This document shows, in pieces, positions 51,082 through 60,068 of a stretch of DNA of 64,000 nucleotides (positions are counted from its first letter, which is position 1; every line of letters starts with the position of its first letter). Origin of the DNA: Arthrobacter sp. ES3-54 (lineage in GTDB: Bacteria > Actinomycetota > Actinomycetes > Actinomycetales > Micrococcaceae); contig NZ_JAQFIF010000003.1 in assembly GCF_029504395.1 (NCBI RefSeq), positions 248,001-312,000 on the forward strand, given 5' to 3'. The notes under the pieces were generated by a model. That model saw only the letters and a program-made list of their open reading frames with translations. It was not told where the DNA came from and did no database searches. The position numbers and the translations under genes are program-made.

Positions 51082-53130
51082 ATGCCAGTGAACGCCCCAT
51101 CCGTGGTCCTCATCGGCGGCGGCCCGCGCACGGCCGGGCTGCTGGAACGCCTTGCCGCCAACCGGCCGGAGCTGCTTGCCGGCCCGCTTCAGATCCACGT
51201 CGTGGAGCCGCATACCCCGGGCGCCGGCAGGATCTGGCGCTACGAACAGCACTCCGGGCTGATGCTCAACTCCGCCGCGGCGGACGTCACGATGTTCACC
51301 GATGCCTCGGTCCAGTGCGAGGGGCCGGCCGTCGAAGGTCCCGGACTGGCGGACTGGGCCGCCGGGGTCATGGACGGATCCATTGCGGACGTTCCGGAGT
51401 TGGCGCCGGAACTCCGGCGCCAGCTGGCCGCCCTCACCGGTTCCACCTTTCCCACCCGGCAGTTGCAGAGTGTCTACCTGGAATGGTTCTTCCGCCGCTC
51501 CGTCGCCGCCCTCGGGCCGGACGTCACCGTCACGGTGCACCGGAACACGGCGTCCGCCGTCGAACGTGTGCAGGACGAGCCGGAACACAGTGGACTGGAA
51601 CAGGGCAGGCAACAGGGCGCACCGGAACAGGGCCCGGAACGCTACCGCGTCCGGCTGGCCGGCGGCGCGGTGCTGCACGCCGACGTCGTGATCGCCTCCC
51701 TGGGGCACACCGATTCGCTGCCGGATGCGGAGTCCGCCGCGTGGGCCGGTTTTGCCGCCCGGCACGGTGCGTTCCACGCGGCGCCCAGCTACACCACCGA
51801 CGTCGACTACGCACCGCTCGCCGCCGGCCAGGACGTGATTGTCTCCGGCATGGGCCTGGCATTCGTGGACCTGCTGGTCCTACTCATGGAGGGCCGCGGC
51901 GGCAGATTCGAGGAGCTGCCCGACGGCGGCCTGCGCTACCTGCCCTCCGGTGCCGAGCCACGGTTGTGGGCCGGGTCCCGCCGCGGCGTGCCCTACCACT
52001 CCAAGATCACGTCCACCCTGCGCGGCGACGCAGCGGCAGAACCCGCGTTCTTCACCGCAGACGCCGTCGCTGCATTGCTGGACGCGCCCGGCGAGCTGGA
52101 CTTCCGCGACCAGCTTTGGCCCCTGATCGCGAAGGATGCCGGCTACGCGTACTACCGCGAGCTGTTCACCGGCTACCCGGGGCGGGTCCGGATTGGCTGG
52201 CAGGAATTCGCCGAGCGGTTCTCCGCCGCGCAGTGGTACAGCCAGGACCGCCAGCGCCTGGTCACCGAGTCCGTCCCGGACGCAGAGCTCCACCTGGACC
52301 TCGAACGGCTGGACCATCCCTTCGCGGGCCGGGTTTTCGCCGGCCACGCGGATGTCCAGGCCGCCGTGGCGGCGTACATCGGCCGCGACCTTGAGTTACG
52401 CACCGGGCCGGACCATTCGGAGACGCTGGCCCTGTTCATTTCCCTGCTCAAGTCCTACATGGACCTGGGCCGGCTGGTCCCGTCAGAGCGGCTGAACGCG
52501 CGGTCGCAGCGGGACGTCCAGGGCTGGTGGCACGGCTTCTTTAGCTTCGTCGACTCCGGGCCGCCGCCGCGCAGGCTGCGGGAGATGCTGGCGATCCACC
52601 AGGCCGGGCTGCTGCAGTTCATCGGCCCGGGCCTGGAGATCGAGGCCGCGGAGTACTCGGGCCGGTTCGTCGCCCGCTCGGCCCAGTCCGGGCTCACCGT
52701 GTCAGCGCCGGCGCTGATCGAGGCCCGGCTCCCGGCGCCGTCGGTGGCCCGCTCCGCGAACCCGCTGCTGCGCCAGCTGCACACCTCCGGGCTCGGCACC
52801 GAACAGCAGCTCCTGACCGCGGACGGCACGCATGCGACCGGGCGGCTCCTGGTGTCCGCCCACAACGAGCTGATCAGTCCGGTGGGGGAGTGGCGCGAGC
52901 GGCTGTTCGGCGTCGGGCCCGGCACCTCCGGTTGGGGCGCGGGCGCCTTCGCCCGGCCCGGAAGCAACGCCGCACCGTTCCGTGAAAACGACGCCCTGGC
53001 CCGGCGCATCCTGAACCTGCTGTCCGGCTCCAACAACGGCCAGGACAGCAACGAGCAAGCGGACAGCGAGCCAGCCAACATCGGCCAGGCGGTGCCGCAG
53101 GCCGCCGCCGGCGGAAAGGACCCGTCATGA
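51082..53130 (+). CDS. FAD/NAD(P)-binding protein (NAD_binding_9 type)
   Basis: A 682-residue protein with an N-terminal dinucleotide motif VVLIGGGPRTAGLLERLA and the motif HTPGAGRIW typical of the FAD/NAD(P)-binding PF13454 type, plus further segments such as DVVIASLGHTDSLPDA and YRRELFTGYPGRVRIGW-like mid-region. The enzyme chemistry is unknown, but a lysine/ornithine-hydroxylase-like or dehydrogenase role is plausible. ATG 51082 has GAGGAG six bases upstream. It is divergent from, and probably co-regulated with, the transporter-monooxygenase operon, and it overlaps a GNAT gene. Confidence 0.82.
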   Translation: MPVNAPSVVLIGGGPRTAGLLERLAANRPELLAGPLQIHVVEPHTPGAGRIWRYEQHSGLMLNSAAADVTMFTDASVQCEGPAVEGPGLADWAAGVMDGSIADVPELAPELRRQLAALTGSTFPTRQLQSVYLEWFFRRSVAALGPDVTVTVHRNTASAVERVQDEPEHSGLEQGRQQGAPEQGPERYRVRLAGGAVLHADVVIASLGHTDSLPDAESAAWAGFAARHGAFHAAPSYTTDVDYAPLAAGQDVIVSGMGLAFVDLLVLLMEGRGGRFEELPDGGLRYLPSGAEPRLWAGSRRGVPYHSKITSTLRGDAAAEPAFFTADAVAALLDAPGELDFRDQLWPLIAKDAGYAYYRELFTGYPGRVRIGWQEFAERFSAAQWYSQDRQRLVTESVPDAELHLDLERLDHPFAGRVFAGHADVQAAVAAYIGRDLELRTGPDHSETLALFISLLKSYMDLGRLVPSERLNARSQRDVQGWWHGFFSFVDSGPPPRRLREMLAIHQAGLLQFIGPGLEIEAAEYSGRFVARSAQSGLTVSAPALIEARLPAPSVARSANPLLRQLHTSGLGTEQQLLTADGTHATGRLLVSAHNELISPVGEWRERLFGVGPGTSGWGAGAFARPGSNAAPFRENDALARRILNLLSGSNNGQDSNEQADSEPANIGQAVPQAAAGGKDPS

Positions 53131-53708
53131 CCCCGTCACCACTACACACCCCGCCCGCGGAGACCCGGCCCATCGAAATCAGGCCCGTGGACAACTCCAC
53201 GCTGACGGTCCTCAACCTCCCCATGAGCGATCCCAGGGTCTGTCCGCTCCTGGATGAGCTCGCGCTCGAATATGACACCCGCTACGGCAACCTCTTCGGC
53301 CGGGGAGCCGCCGCGGAGGAACTCAACCGCTACCCGGCGGAGGAATTCGCGGCGCCTGGCGGGGCCCTGTTGATTGTGCGCGAGAACGGTGAATCCGTGG
53401 CGGGTGGCGCCTTCCGCCGGCACGGCCCGCAGACCGCCGAGTTCAAGCGGATCTGGACGCATTCGGCCCATCGCCGCCGCGGACTGGCCCGGTTTGTCCT
53501 CGCCGAGCTGGAGGCGCTGGCCGCCCGCCGCGGCTACCGGAAGGTCTACCTGACCACCGGCCCCCGCCAGCCGGAGGCGAAGCACCTCTACCTGAACACC
53601 GGCTACGAGGCTCAGTTCGATCTCTCCGCCGACCCTGAATCCATCGGACCGCTGGCCTTCACCAAGGACCTGCCCGCCGGGTCACGCCGGGGGCCGTCCC
53701 GGCGATAG
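53127..53708 (+). CDS. GNAT-family N-acetyltransferase
   Basis: A 193-residue acyltransferase. The acetyl-CoA-binding segment (HSAHRRRGLARFVLAELEALA) follows strand-helix elements typical of GNAT proteins, ending with TKDLPAGSRRG. Its ATG overlaps the FAD-protein stop by four bases, so the two are co-translated. It may acetylate an intermediate from the neighbouring oxidation pathway (inference). Confidence 0.9.
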   Translation: MTPSPLHTPPAETRPIEIRPVDNSTLTVLNLPMSDPRVCPLLDELALEYDTRYGNLFGRGAAAEELNRYPAEEFAAPGGALLIVRENGESVAGGAFRRHGPQTAEFKRIWTHSAHRRRGLARFVLAELEALAARRGYRKVYLTTGPRQPEAKHLYLNTGYEAQFDLSADPESIGPLAFTKDLPAGSRRGPSRR

Positions 53709-53799
53709 AGTGCAGAACAGGCCGGCGCGACTTCCGCGCCGTGCCAGTATCGCCTCAGCCGCCGCGCTTTGCGGCGCCGAAGTACCCGGGGAGCAACTC

Positions 53800-54372
53800 G
53801 TGCGGCATGGATCCAAGCCCACCATCCGCGACGTCGCGGAGACGGCCGGTGTGTCCCTGACCACCGTGTCCTACGTGCTCTCCGGCCGCTCCGGCGGCAC
53901 CACCCGGATCAGCCAGGCCACCCAGGATCGGGTGCACTCCGCGGTCCGCGACCTTGGCTACGTGGCCAACCGTGCCGCCCGGGGGATGCGGCGGGGCCGG
54001 ACGGAGCTGGTGGCCGTGGCGGTCGCGGATCTCGAACAGCCGCGGGACAGGGCCATCGCCACGGCGCTGGCCGGGATCCTCCCGGAGCGCGGCTACCAGG
54101 CCGTCATCCTGCTGGGCGGAGGCTGGCGGCAGTTCATGCTCTCCGGCGGCGCCGACGGCGTGATCCACACCTGCGCGCTGGAGACTGGCGACGATTCCGG
54201 GACCATGGCTGAACTCGCCGTCCGCGGCGTGGCTCAGGTGCTCATTGCGGACGACGCCGGGGCCGGCAGCCCAGGTGTTCAGGGCGGATACGATGTGGTC
54301 CCCGGAACGGACAGCCCCGAGGTTCTGGCCGAGCGCGCCGTCACGGCGCTGCTCGCCAGGCTCCGGAGCTAG
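53800..54372 (+). CDS. half-length LacI-type regulator
   Basis: A 190-residue protein with a complete LacI helix-turn-helix (about 6-30: TIRDVAETAGVSLTTVSYVL) and hinge-like region, but only the first subdomain of the ligand fold (to GTDSPEVLAERAVTALLARL). GTG 53800 has GGGGAG six bases upstream. LacI proteins are normally about 330 residues, so the second ligand lobe is missing. It ends cleanly before the convergent BASS gene. It may be a native short form or a deletion product. Confidence 0.8.
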   Translation: MRHGSKPTIRDVAETAGVSLTTVSYVLSGRSGGTTRISQATQDRVHSAVRDLGYVANRAARGMRRGRTELVAVAVADLEQPRDRAIATALAGILPERGYQAVILLGGGWRQFMLSGGADGVIHTCALETGDDSGTMAELAVRGVAQVLIADDAGAGSPGVQGGYDVVPGTDSPEVLAERAVTALLARLRS

Positions 54373-54381
54373 GCCCCCGCC

Positions 54382-55434
54382 TTAGGCTTTCAGCGCAGCG
54401 GCCTCCGGTGCTGTGTCCTGCGTTGCGGTTTCCTGGAGGGGGCGCCGGGCCAGCCACGCGGCCACGATCGCGCCGGAGACGTTGTGCCACAGGGAGAAGA
54501 CGGCGGACGGCAGCGCGGCCAGCGCGCCGAAGTGCGCTGTCGCGAGGGTGGCGGCCAGGCCGGAGTTCTGCATCCCGACTTCAAAGGCGAGGGCCCTGCG
54601 CGCCTTGTCATCCAGGCGCCCCAGCTTGCCGGCCAGATAGCCCAGGCCCAGTCCGAAGCCGTTGTGCAGCACCACGGCCAGGAACACGATGCCGCCCGCG
54701 GCGACGATCTTGCTGGCGCTGCCGGCCACCACAATCGCCACGATCAGGGAAATCACGACCGCGGAGGCCCACGGCAGCGCCGGAAGGACCCTGGCCACGA
54801 GCTTGCGGAGGAAGAGGCGTGCTAGCAGGCCGGCAATGACGGGCAGGAGGACGGTCTTGACGATGTCCTGGACCATGCCGCCGGCGTCGATGCTCAGGTA
54901 CGAGCCGGCCAGGAACAGCACCAGCAGCGGCGTCACGATCGGAGCGATCAGGGTGGACACGGAAGCGACGGCCACGGACAGGGCGACGTCGCCCTTGGCC
55001 AAGAACGCCATCACGTTGGAGGCGGTGCCCGACGGCGCGCAGCCCACCAGGATCAGGCCCACCGCAAGCTCCGGCTCGAGGTGCAGGCCGACGGCGATCA
55101 GCCAGCCGGCGCCCGGCATGATGACGTAGTGCGCCACGATTCCCAGGGCCACGGCCCAGGGACGCTTGGCCACCGAGGCGAAATCGGGCGGGGTCAGCGT
55201 CAGGCCCATGCAGAACATGATGATGCCCAGCAGGAAGGGCACGCTGGGCGCGAGGGGTTTGAACGCCCCGGGGAGCAGGAAGCCGGCGAGCCCGGCCGCC
55301 ACGACGAGGAGCGGGAAGATGGTCACCGCAATCCGGGCGATCTTGGCCTCGGCGGCGAGGGCGGGATTGGCCGGGACGTCGGCGGCAGCGCCCGCGTCCC
55401 GGGCGGTATTTGGATTTTTGGTTGCCTCAAGCAT
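54382..55434 (-). CDS. bile acid:sodium symporter (BASS) family transporter
   Basis: A 350-residue transporter with about nine or ten hydrophobic spans. Family features are MFCMGLTLTPPDFASV, LVGCAPSGTASNVMAFLAKG and FEVGMQNSGLAATLA. BASS members move bile acids, pantothenate/ketopantoate or sulfur-containing organic anions with sodium. ATG 55434 lacks a clear ribosome binding site. It is divergent from a sulfate-permease-type gene across a gap with three CCGACAGGT boxes. Confidence 0.9.
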   Translation of the reverse strand: MLEATKNPNTARDAGAAADVPANPALAAEAKIARIAVTIFPLLVVAAGLAGFLLPGAFKPLAPSVPFLLGIIMFCMGLTLTPPDFASVAKRPWAVALGIVAHYVIMPGAGWLIAVGLHLEPELAVGLILVGCAPSGTASNVMAFLAKGDVALSVAVASVSTLIAPIVTPLLVLFLAGSYLSIDAGGMVQDIVKTVLLPVIAGLLARLFLRKLVARVLPALPWASAVVISLIVAIVVAGSASKIVAAGGIVFLAVVLHNGFGLGLGYLAGKLGRLDDKARRALAFEVGMQNSGLAATLATAHFGALAALPSAVFSLWHNVSGAIVAAWLARRPLQETATQDTAPEAAALKA

Positions 55435-55480
55435 CCAAGAATGGTGCCACCGGCATCCACGGACTGACCACTTCGTGACC

Positions 55481-55560
55481 ACCTGTCGGACAAATATGTC
55501 AGATTTTTGGGGGACTGTCCGGGGACGGCCCGACAGGTGTCCGGCGAGGGCCCGACAGGT
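55481..55560. repeat. three CCGACAGGT boxes in a divergent gap
   Basis: ACCTGTCGG (55481-55489, reverse complement of the box) and CCGACAGGT at 55530-55538 and 55552-55560, the last two offset by 22 bp. The arrangement between the BASS and SulP genes suggests regulator binding sites. Confidence 0.55.
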
Positions 55561-55702
55561 AAGGTTCATTGGGTGGGTGAGCCCAAAACGGCGAACTCCC
55601 CACCCCTCCGGCGTGATGCAGCGCCCCACATTCTCTGAATTCTGCACCTTCTTTTGAAAAGTGGAGGCCGTTGCGCCTTCTTGACCACGAACGGAGCCAG
55701 CA

Positions 55703-57226
55703 TTGGCCACCAGAACCGAAGCGAAGGCCCCGGCCTGTACGCCCGAGCAACTGCAGTCGGTCGGAGGTGCCTTGAGGTCCCCGCGCCGGCTCAAGACCGA
55801 GGTCCTGGGCGGACTCGTCGTGGCCCTGGCCCTGATCCCAGAGGCGATCGCCTTCTCGATCATCGCCGGCGTCGACCCGAGGATCGGGCTCTTCGCGTCC
55901 TTCACGATGGCCGTGACCATCGCCTTCGTCGGCGGCCGTCCGGCGATGATCTCGGCGGCCACCGGCGCCGTCGCCCTGGTGATCGCCCCACTGGTGAAGT
56001 CCCACGGACTGGATTACCTTGTTGCGGCGGTGATTCTGGCCGGCATGTTCCAGATCGTCCTGGGCCTCTCCGGCGTGGCCAAACTGATGCGCTTCATCCC
56101 TCGCCCGGTCATGGTGGGCTTTGTGAACGCCCTGGCTATCCTGATCTTCATGTCGCAGGTGCCCGAGCTGATCGGCGTGCCCTGGCTCGTGTACCCGCTC
56201 ACCGCGCTGGGCCTGCTGATCGTCTTCGGTCTGCCCAGGCTCACCAAAGCCGTCCCCGCACCCCTCGTGGCCATTCTGGCCCTGACGCTCATCACGGTGA
56301 CGGCCGCCGTCGGCGTTCCCACTGTGGGTGACAAGGGTGCGCTGCCGGACTCGCTGCCCTCCCTGTCGCTTCCCAACGTGCCGTTCACGCCGGAAACGCT
56401 GCAGGTCATCTTCCCGTTCGCGCTGGCCATGGCCTTTGTCGGTCTGCTCGAATCCCTCATGACCGCGAAGCTCGTGGATGACATCACGGACACGCGCTCA
56501 CCCAAGACCCGCGAGGCCTGGGGGCAGGGTGTCGCGAACATTGTCACCGGCTTCTTCGGCGGCATGGGTGGCTGCGCCATGATCGGCCAGACCATGATCA
56601 ACGTCAAAGCCTCCGGCGCCCGCACCCGGATCTCCACCTTCCTGGCCGGCGTCTTCCTGCTCATTCTCGTGGTGGCCCTCGGAGATATCGTGTCCCTGAT
56701 CCCCATGGCCGCGCTCGTGGCCGTCATGATCTTCGTTTCCGTCGCCACCTTTGACTGGCACAGCATCCGGCCCGCCACGCTCAAGGCGCTGCCCAAGAGC
56801 GAAACCACGGTCATGGCGGCCACGGTGGCGGTCACCGTTGCCACGCACAACCTGGCAATCGGCGTCGGCGTCGGCGTAATCGTCGGGACGGTCCTGTTCG
56901 CCAGGCGGGTGGCGCACTTCGTCACGGTGGAGCGCTCCGTGACGGAGGACGACGGCGGCCGGCGGGCTACGTATCGGGTGGACGGCGAGCTGTTCTTCGC
57001 CTCATCGAATGACCTCTACACCCAGTTCGAGTACGCCCTGGACCCGAAGCACGTGGTCATTGATATGCACGACTCCCACCTGTGGGACGCCTCCACGATC
57101 GCCGCTTTGGATGCCATCACCGAGAAGTACCGGCGGCACGGCAAGAGCGTGGACGTCGTGGGCCTGAACGAGGCCAGCGCCCTGATGCGCGAACGCCTGG
57201 CCGGCAAGCTCGGCGCCGGAAACTAG
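55703..57226 (+). CDS. SulP-family anion transporter with STAS domain
   Basis: A 507-residue SLC26/SulP transporter. The N-terminal GGLVVALALIPEAIAFSI, RPAMISAATGAVALV and the internal ESLMTAKLVDDITDTR are family signatures. It has about 12-14 membrane spans and a C-terminal STAS domain (about 415-500: HVVIDMHDSHLWDASTIAAL). The start is TTG 55703 with GGAG six bases upstream. Members move sulfate, bicarbonate or C4 acids. The one here cannot be specified. Confidence 0.93.
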   Translation: MATRTEAKAPACTPEQLQSVGGALRSPRRLKTEVLGGLVVALALIPEAIAFSIIAGVDPRIGLFASFTMAVTIAFVGGRPAMISAATGAVALVIAPLVKSHGLDYLVAAVILAGMFQIVLGLSGVAKLMRFIPRPVMVGFVNALAILIFMSQVPELIGVPWLVYPLTALGLLIVFGLPRLTKAVPAPLVAILALTLITVTAAVGVPTVGDKGALPDSLPSLSLPNVPFTPETLQVIFPFALAMAFVGLLESLMTAKLVDDITDTRSPKTREAWGQGVANIVTGFFGGMGGCAMIGQTMINVKASGARTRISTFLAGVFLLILVVALGDIVSLIPMAALVAVMIFVSVATFDWHSIRPATLKALPKSETTVMAATVAVTVATHNLAIGVGVGVIVGTVLFARRVAHFVTVERSVTEDDGGRRATYRVDGELFFASSNDLYTQFEYALDPKHVVIDMHDSHLWDASTIAALDAITEKYRRHGKSVDVVGLNEASALMRERLAGKLGAGN

Positions 57227-57353
57227 CCGGCACGGCGCCCGCCCAGGCCGGCATTAGGTCACACGTTTGGGTCTTTTTGTTTGCCCTGGTGCGGCCTAGC
57301 GTGGATTTACGGCGCCGCCCGTCCGGGGTGGCCGGAGCATGGAGGAAAATCCA

Positions 57354-57638
57354 ATGACGACGCACGTAGCCGACTGCAGCGTGAGCAATTGCTCGTTCAA
57401 CGACCACTCCCACTGCAACGCGGCCGCCATTACCGTCGGCGGCGTTGAAGATCATGCCTCCTGCGCGACCTTCATCGACATCGGTGTGCACGGTGGTCTT
57501 CCCAAAGTGCTGGCCGACGTCGGCGCCTGCCAGCGTACTGAATGCACCCACAACGACCACCTGATGTGTAAGGCGTCCGAAGTTCACGTGGGCCCGGGAG
57601 TCGACAACGCTGATTGCCTCACCTACGCCCACAAATAA
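57354..57638 (+). CDS. DUF1540-type protein with duplicated cysteine motif
   Basis: A 94-residue protein with two copies of a cysteine module: CSVSNCSFNDHSHCNAAAI with a later CATF, and CQRTECTHNDHLMCKASEV with CLTY. The spacing matches DUF1540, a small predicted metal-binding module. ATG 57354 has GGAGG eight bases upstream. It is probably cytosolic and stands alone between the SulP and Rel-like genes. Function unknown. Confidence 0.85.
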   Translation: MTTHVADCSVSNCSFNDHSHCNAAAITVGGVEDHASCATFIDIGVHGGLPKVLADVGACQRTECTHNDHLMCKASEVHVGPGVDNADCLTYAHK

Positions 57639-57737
57639 GCCGCACGCGGCGTCCGCGCCCGTAGAGCAGGGGTCCTAGAGCAACGGATTGCCACGCACCT
57701 CCAAGGGAATTAAGGGCATCCGCCGACGATGCCCGCG

Positions 57738-58844
57738 CTAGCCCTGGGTGAGCCGGTACCGCTCGATCTGCTTGAGCCGCCGCAGGAGGCTGTCCCGGCG
57801 GGGGTGCGGGACGGCGTCGGCCGGCTCGGCGGTGAGCTCGATGTGTTCGGTGCCGTACTGCCACAGCAGCAGGTCATCGAGGAGCCGGTCCGGGCCGGGG
57901 GAGTAGCGGTGGTCCAGGGCCTTGCGGACCTCGGTGATGCGGTTGGCGCTGAGCAGCCCGGCGAGCTGCATCGTTTGGTTGAGGCCGTGGGCGGCCATGA
58001 GCTCCGCCGCCCAGCCCCAGTCGTCGTCGACCTTCCGGTCTACGTGCGGCAGAAGGGTCCGCCAGACGTCGCGGATCCGGTTGGGCGTCAGCTGCGCGGC
58101 ACCCTCGCCGTCCATATCCCAGTAACCGCGGACCTCCTCGTAGCGCTCATGCAGGTCAGAGAACGCGCTCTCCACGGTCTCCAGCATGGCGGCCGTGGCG
58201 GTGAACTGGCGGTCGAAGTGCGGGGTCCAGGCCCGCGGGTCCTCGGCCTTGAAGCGGATGTCGTGCTCGATCTCGCTCCAGGCGTGCGCGAACACGGTGC
58301 GGATCTGGCACTCGAAGAAGTAGCTGCCGTTCGGCGGGACGTCAGGGTTGAAGGCCAGCTGGTAGTCCTTGACGGCCTCGTTCTGGATTGTCCGCAGGAT
58401 CAAGTGCCGGCTGGAGTAGCCGTAGGTGCCGGACTCGATCGAGCCGATGTCCTTTTCGCGGTCCCCCCGGCAGTCAAAGAGCTGGCGCTGGCGCTTGATC
58501 AGGTTGGCCACCACCGCGTTCTCCGCCGGCAGCTTGGTGATCACACGGATGCCCACCATGTCGTTCAGGGTCCGGAACGGGTCCGGGAACTTCAGCACAG
58601 GCGGCCCGCCCGGCTCCAGCGGTTCTTCCGTGCGGGAAATCTTCTCGCGGAAGGATTCAACGGTCTTGGTGCGGCCGGTGACGAACAACGGCGTGACCTC
58701 GGTATCCTTGAGCATGGTCCGCAGCGTGAGCAGGACCTCCCGGGTGACCAGCTTCAGGGCAGGCCGGACCCGCTCGTACAGTTCCACGTTCTCCTGCACG
58801 GAATCGCGCAGGCTCAAGTCCAAACGGTCCCAGTTGCTCGCCAT
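57738..58844 (-). CDS. RelA/SpoT-domain protein, probable small alarmone synthetase
   Basis: A 368-residue protein. The RelA_SpoT synthetase domain (about 45-235) contains GRTKTVESF, LNDMVGIRVITKL, GTYGYSSRHLIL and FECQIRTVFAHAWSEIEHDI. A helical C-terminal region (about 240-360) of unknown function follows. Small alarmone synthetases are usually 200-260 residues, so it is longer. It would make (p)ppGpp or related nucleotides from ATP and GTP/GDP. Confidence 0.85.
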   Translation of the reverse strand: MASNWDRLDLSLRDSVQENVELYERVRPALKLVTREVLLTLRTMLKDTEVTPLFVTGRTKTVESFREKISRTEEPLEPGGPPVLKFPDPFRTLNDMVGIRVITKLPAENAVVANLIKRQRQLFDCRGDREKDIGSIESGTYGYSSRHLILRTIQNEAVKDYQLAFNPDVPPNGSYFFECQIRTVFAHAWSEIEHDIRFKAEDPRAWTPHFDRQFTATAAMLETVESAFSDLHERYEEVRGYWDMDGEGAAQLTPNRIRDVWRTLLPHVDRKVDDDWGWAAELMAAHGLNQTMQLAGLLSANRITEVRKALDHRYSPGPDRLLDDLLLWQYGTEHIELTAEPADAVPHPRRDSLLRRLKQIERYRLTQG

Positions 58845-59004
58845 GGATCCAGCTTACGGCGCACCGCCGACACCGGCCCGCAGGCTCTCCCGCGGGCACT
58901 CCCGCAGCCGCCGCCGTCGGGCCGCGTTCAAGGGAGGTGTGCAAGGGCGGCGTGCGGGGCCCGGCCTGCGTGGGGCCGCTTGGCGCCCAAGGTAGGCTCA
59001 GCAC

Positions 59005-59901
59005 ATGGCTGAAATGCGGCGGCGGGCTATGATCGCTGCCGCAGCGGTGGTGACTCTGGGGGCAGTCTCCGTCGCCTGTTCACCGGGCCCCAAGGAGGAC
59101 GCAGTGAAGAGGCAGAAGTACCAATATGGCGAGGACCCCAGCCAGTGGGGTGAGCTCTTCCTTCCGGAGGTGGCCGCGCCCAAGGGTGTGGTGGTGGTGA
59201 TCCATGGCGGGTACTGGCGTTCGCAGTACGGCGCAGAACTGGGAGAACCCCTTGCCAAGGACCTCGCCGCGCACGGCATGGCAGCCTGGAACCTGGAGTA
59301 CCGGCGCGCCGGCAACGGCGGAGGCTGGCCCAACACCTTTGCCGACGTCCTGGCCGGAATCGACAAGCTCGGGGAGCTCGCAGACGAGCACGGCCTCGGG
59401 CTGGATCGGGTGGTGGCCCTGGGCCACTCAGCTGGCGGCCACTTGGCGGTCTGGGCGGCGGGACGCAGCCGGCTCGCCGGGCTCGGAGCCCCGGACGCGG
59501 ACCGTCAGCTCACGCGCCGTGGCGACGACGACGGCGCGGTGCAGCTTACCGGCGTCGTCAGTCAGTCGGGGGTGCTCAACCTCGGGGCCGCCGAGCGGCT
59601 CAACCTAAGCAACGGCGCCGTCAGCAACTTCCTGGGCGGCTCGTCAGAGAAATATCCCAAACGGCACAAATTTGCAGACCCTATGAGCGCGGTGCCACTC
59701 GGCGTGCCCGTATATGCCGTTCACGGCACAGAGGACGACACCGTGCCGGTCAGCCAGTCCGAGACCTACGCCGGAGCAGCCAAGGCAGCCGGTGCGCCTG
59801 TCCAGTTGCTGAAGGTCCCGGGCGACCACTTTGCGCTCATTGATCCAAAGGCTCCCGCCTACCGGAAATGCCGTGAACTCGTGCAGCAGCTGCTGGTCTG
59901 A
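59005..59901 (+). CDS. alpha/beta hydrolase lipoprotein (BD-FAE/kynurenine-formamidase-like)
   Basis: A 298-residue esterase-like protein. The signal VVTLGAVSVAC may be a lipobox or just a signal peptide. Alpha/beta hydrolase motifs are the oxyanion HGGYWRSQYG, nucleophile GHSAGGH, an Asp in GTEDDTVPVS and His in GDHFALIDP. The pattern fits the esterase family including kynurenine formamidase and ferulate esterase-like enzymes. Substrate unknown. It stands alone between divergent and parallel neighbours. Confidence 0.88.
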   Translation: MAEMRRRAMIAAAAVVTLGAVSVACSPGPKEDAVKRQKYQYGEDPSQWGELFLPEVAAPKGVVVVIHGGYWRSQYGAELGEPLAKDLAAHGMAAWNLEYRRAGNGGGWPNTFADVLAGIDKLGELADEHGLGLDRVVALGHSAGGHLAVWAAGRSRLAGLGAPDADRQLTRRGDDDGAVQLTGVVSQSGVLNLGAAERLNLSNGAVSNFLGGSSEKYPKRHKFADPMSAVPLGVPVYAVHGTEDDTVPVSQSETYAGAAKAAGAPVQLLKVPGDHFALIDPKAPAYRKCRELVQQLLV

Positions 59902-60068
59902 AATCCGGCCGGCCCGGCACCTGCCGGGCTGGAACCCGCCGGCCCCGGACAGGCACCCGGCCGGCGTCCTGCCAGGCGTCCCTAGGCGGGCGAATGCGAA
60001 TAGACTGGACCAAGGTGCGCCGGGAAGTCTGGTCGGCATGATTCCGTCGACCCCACTTTGAGGACTCC

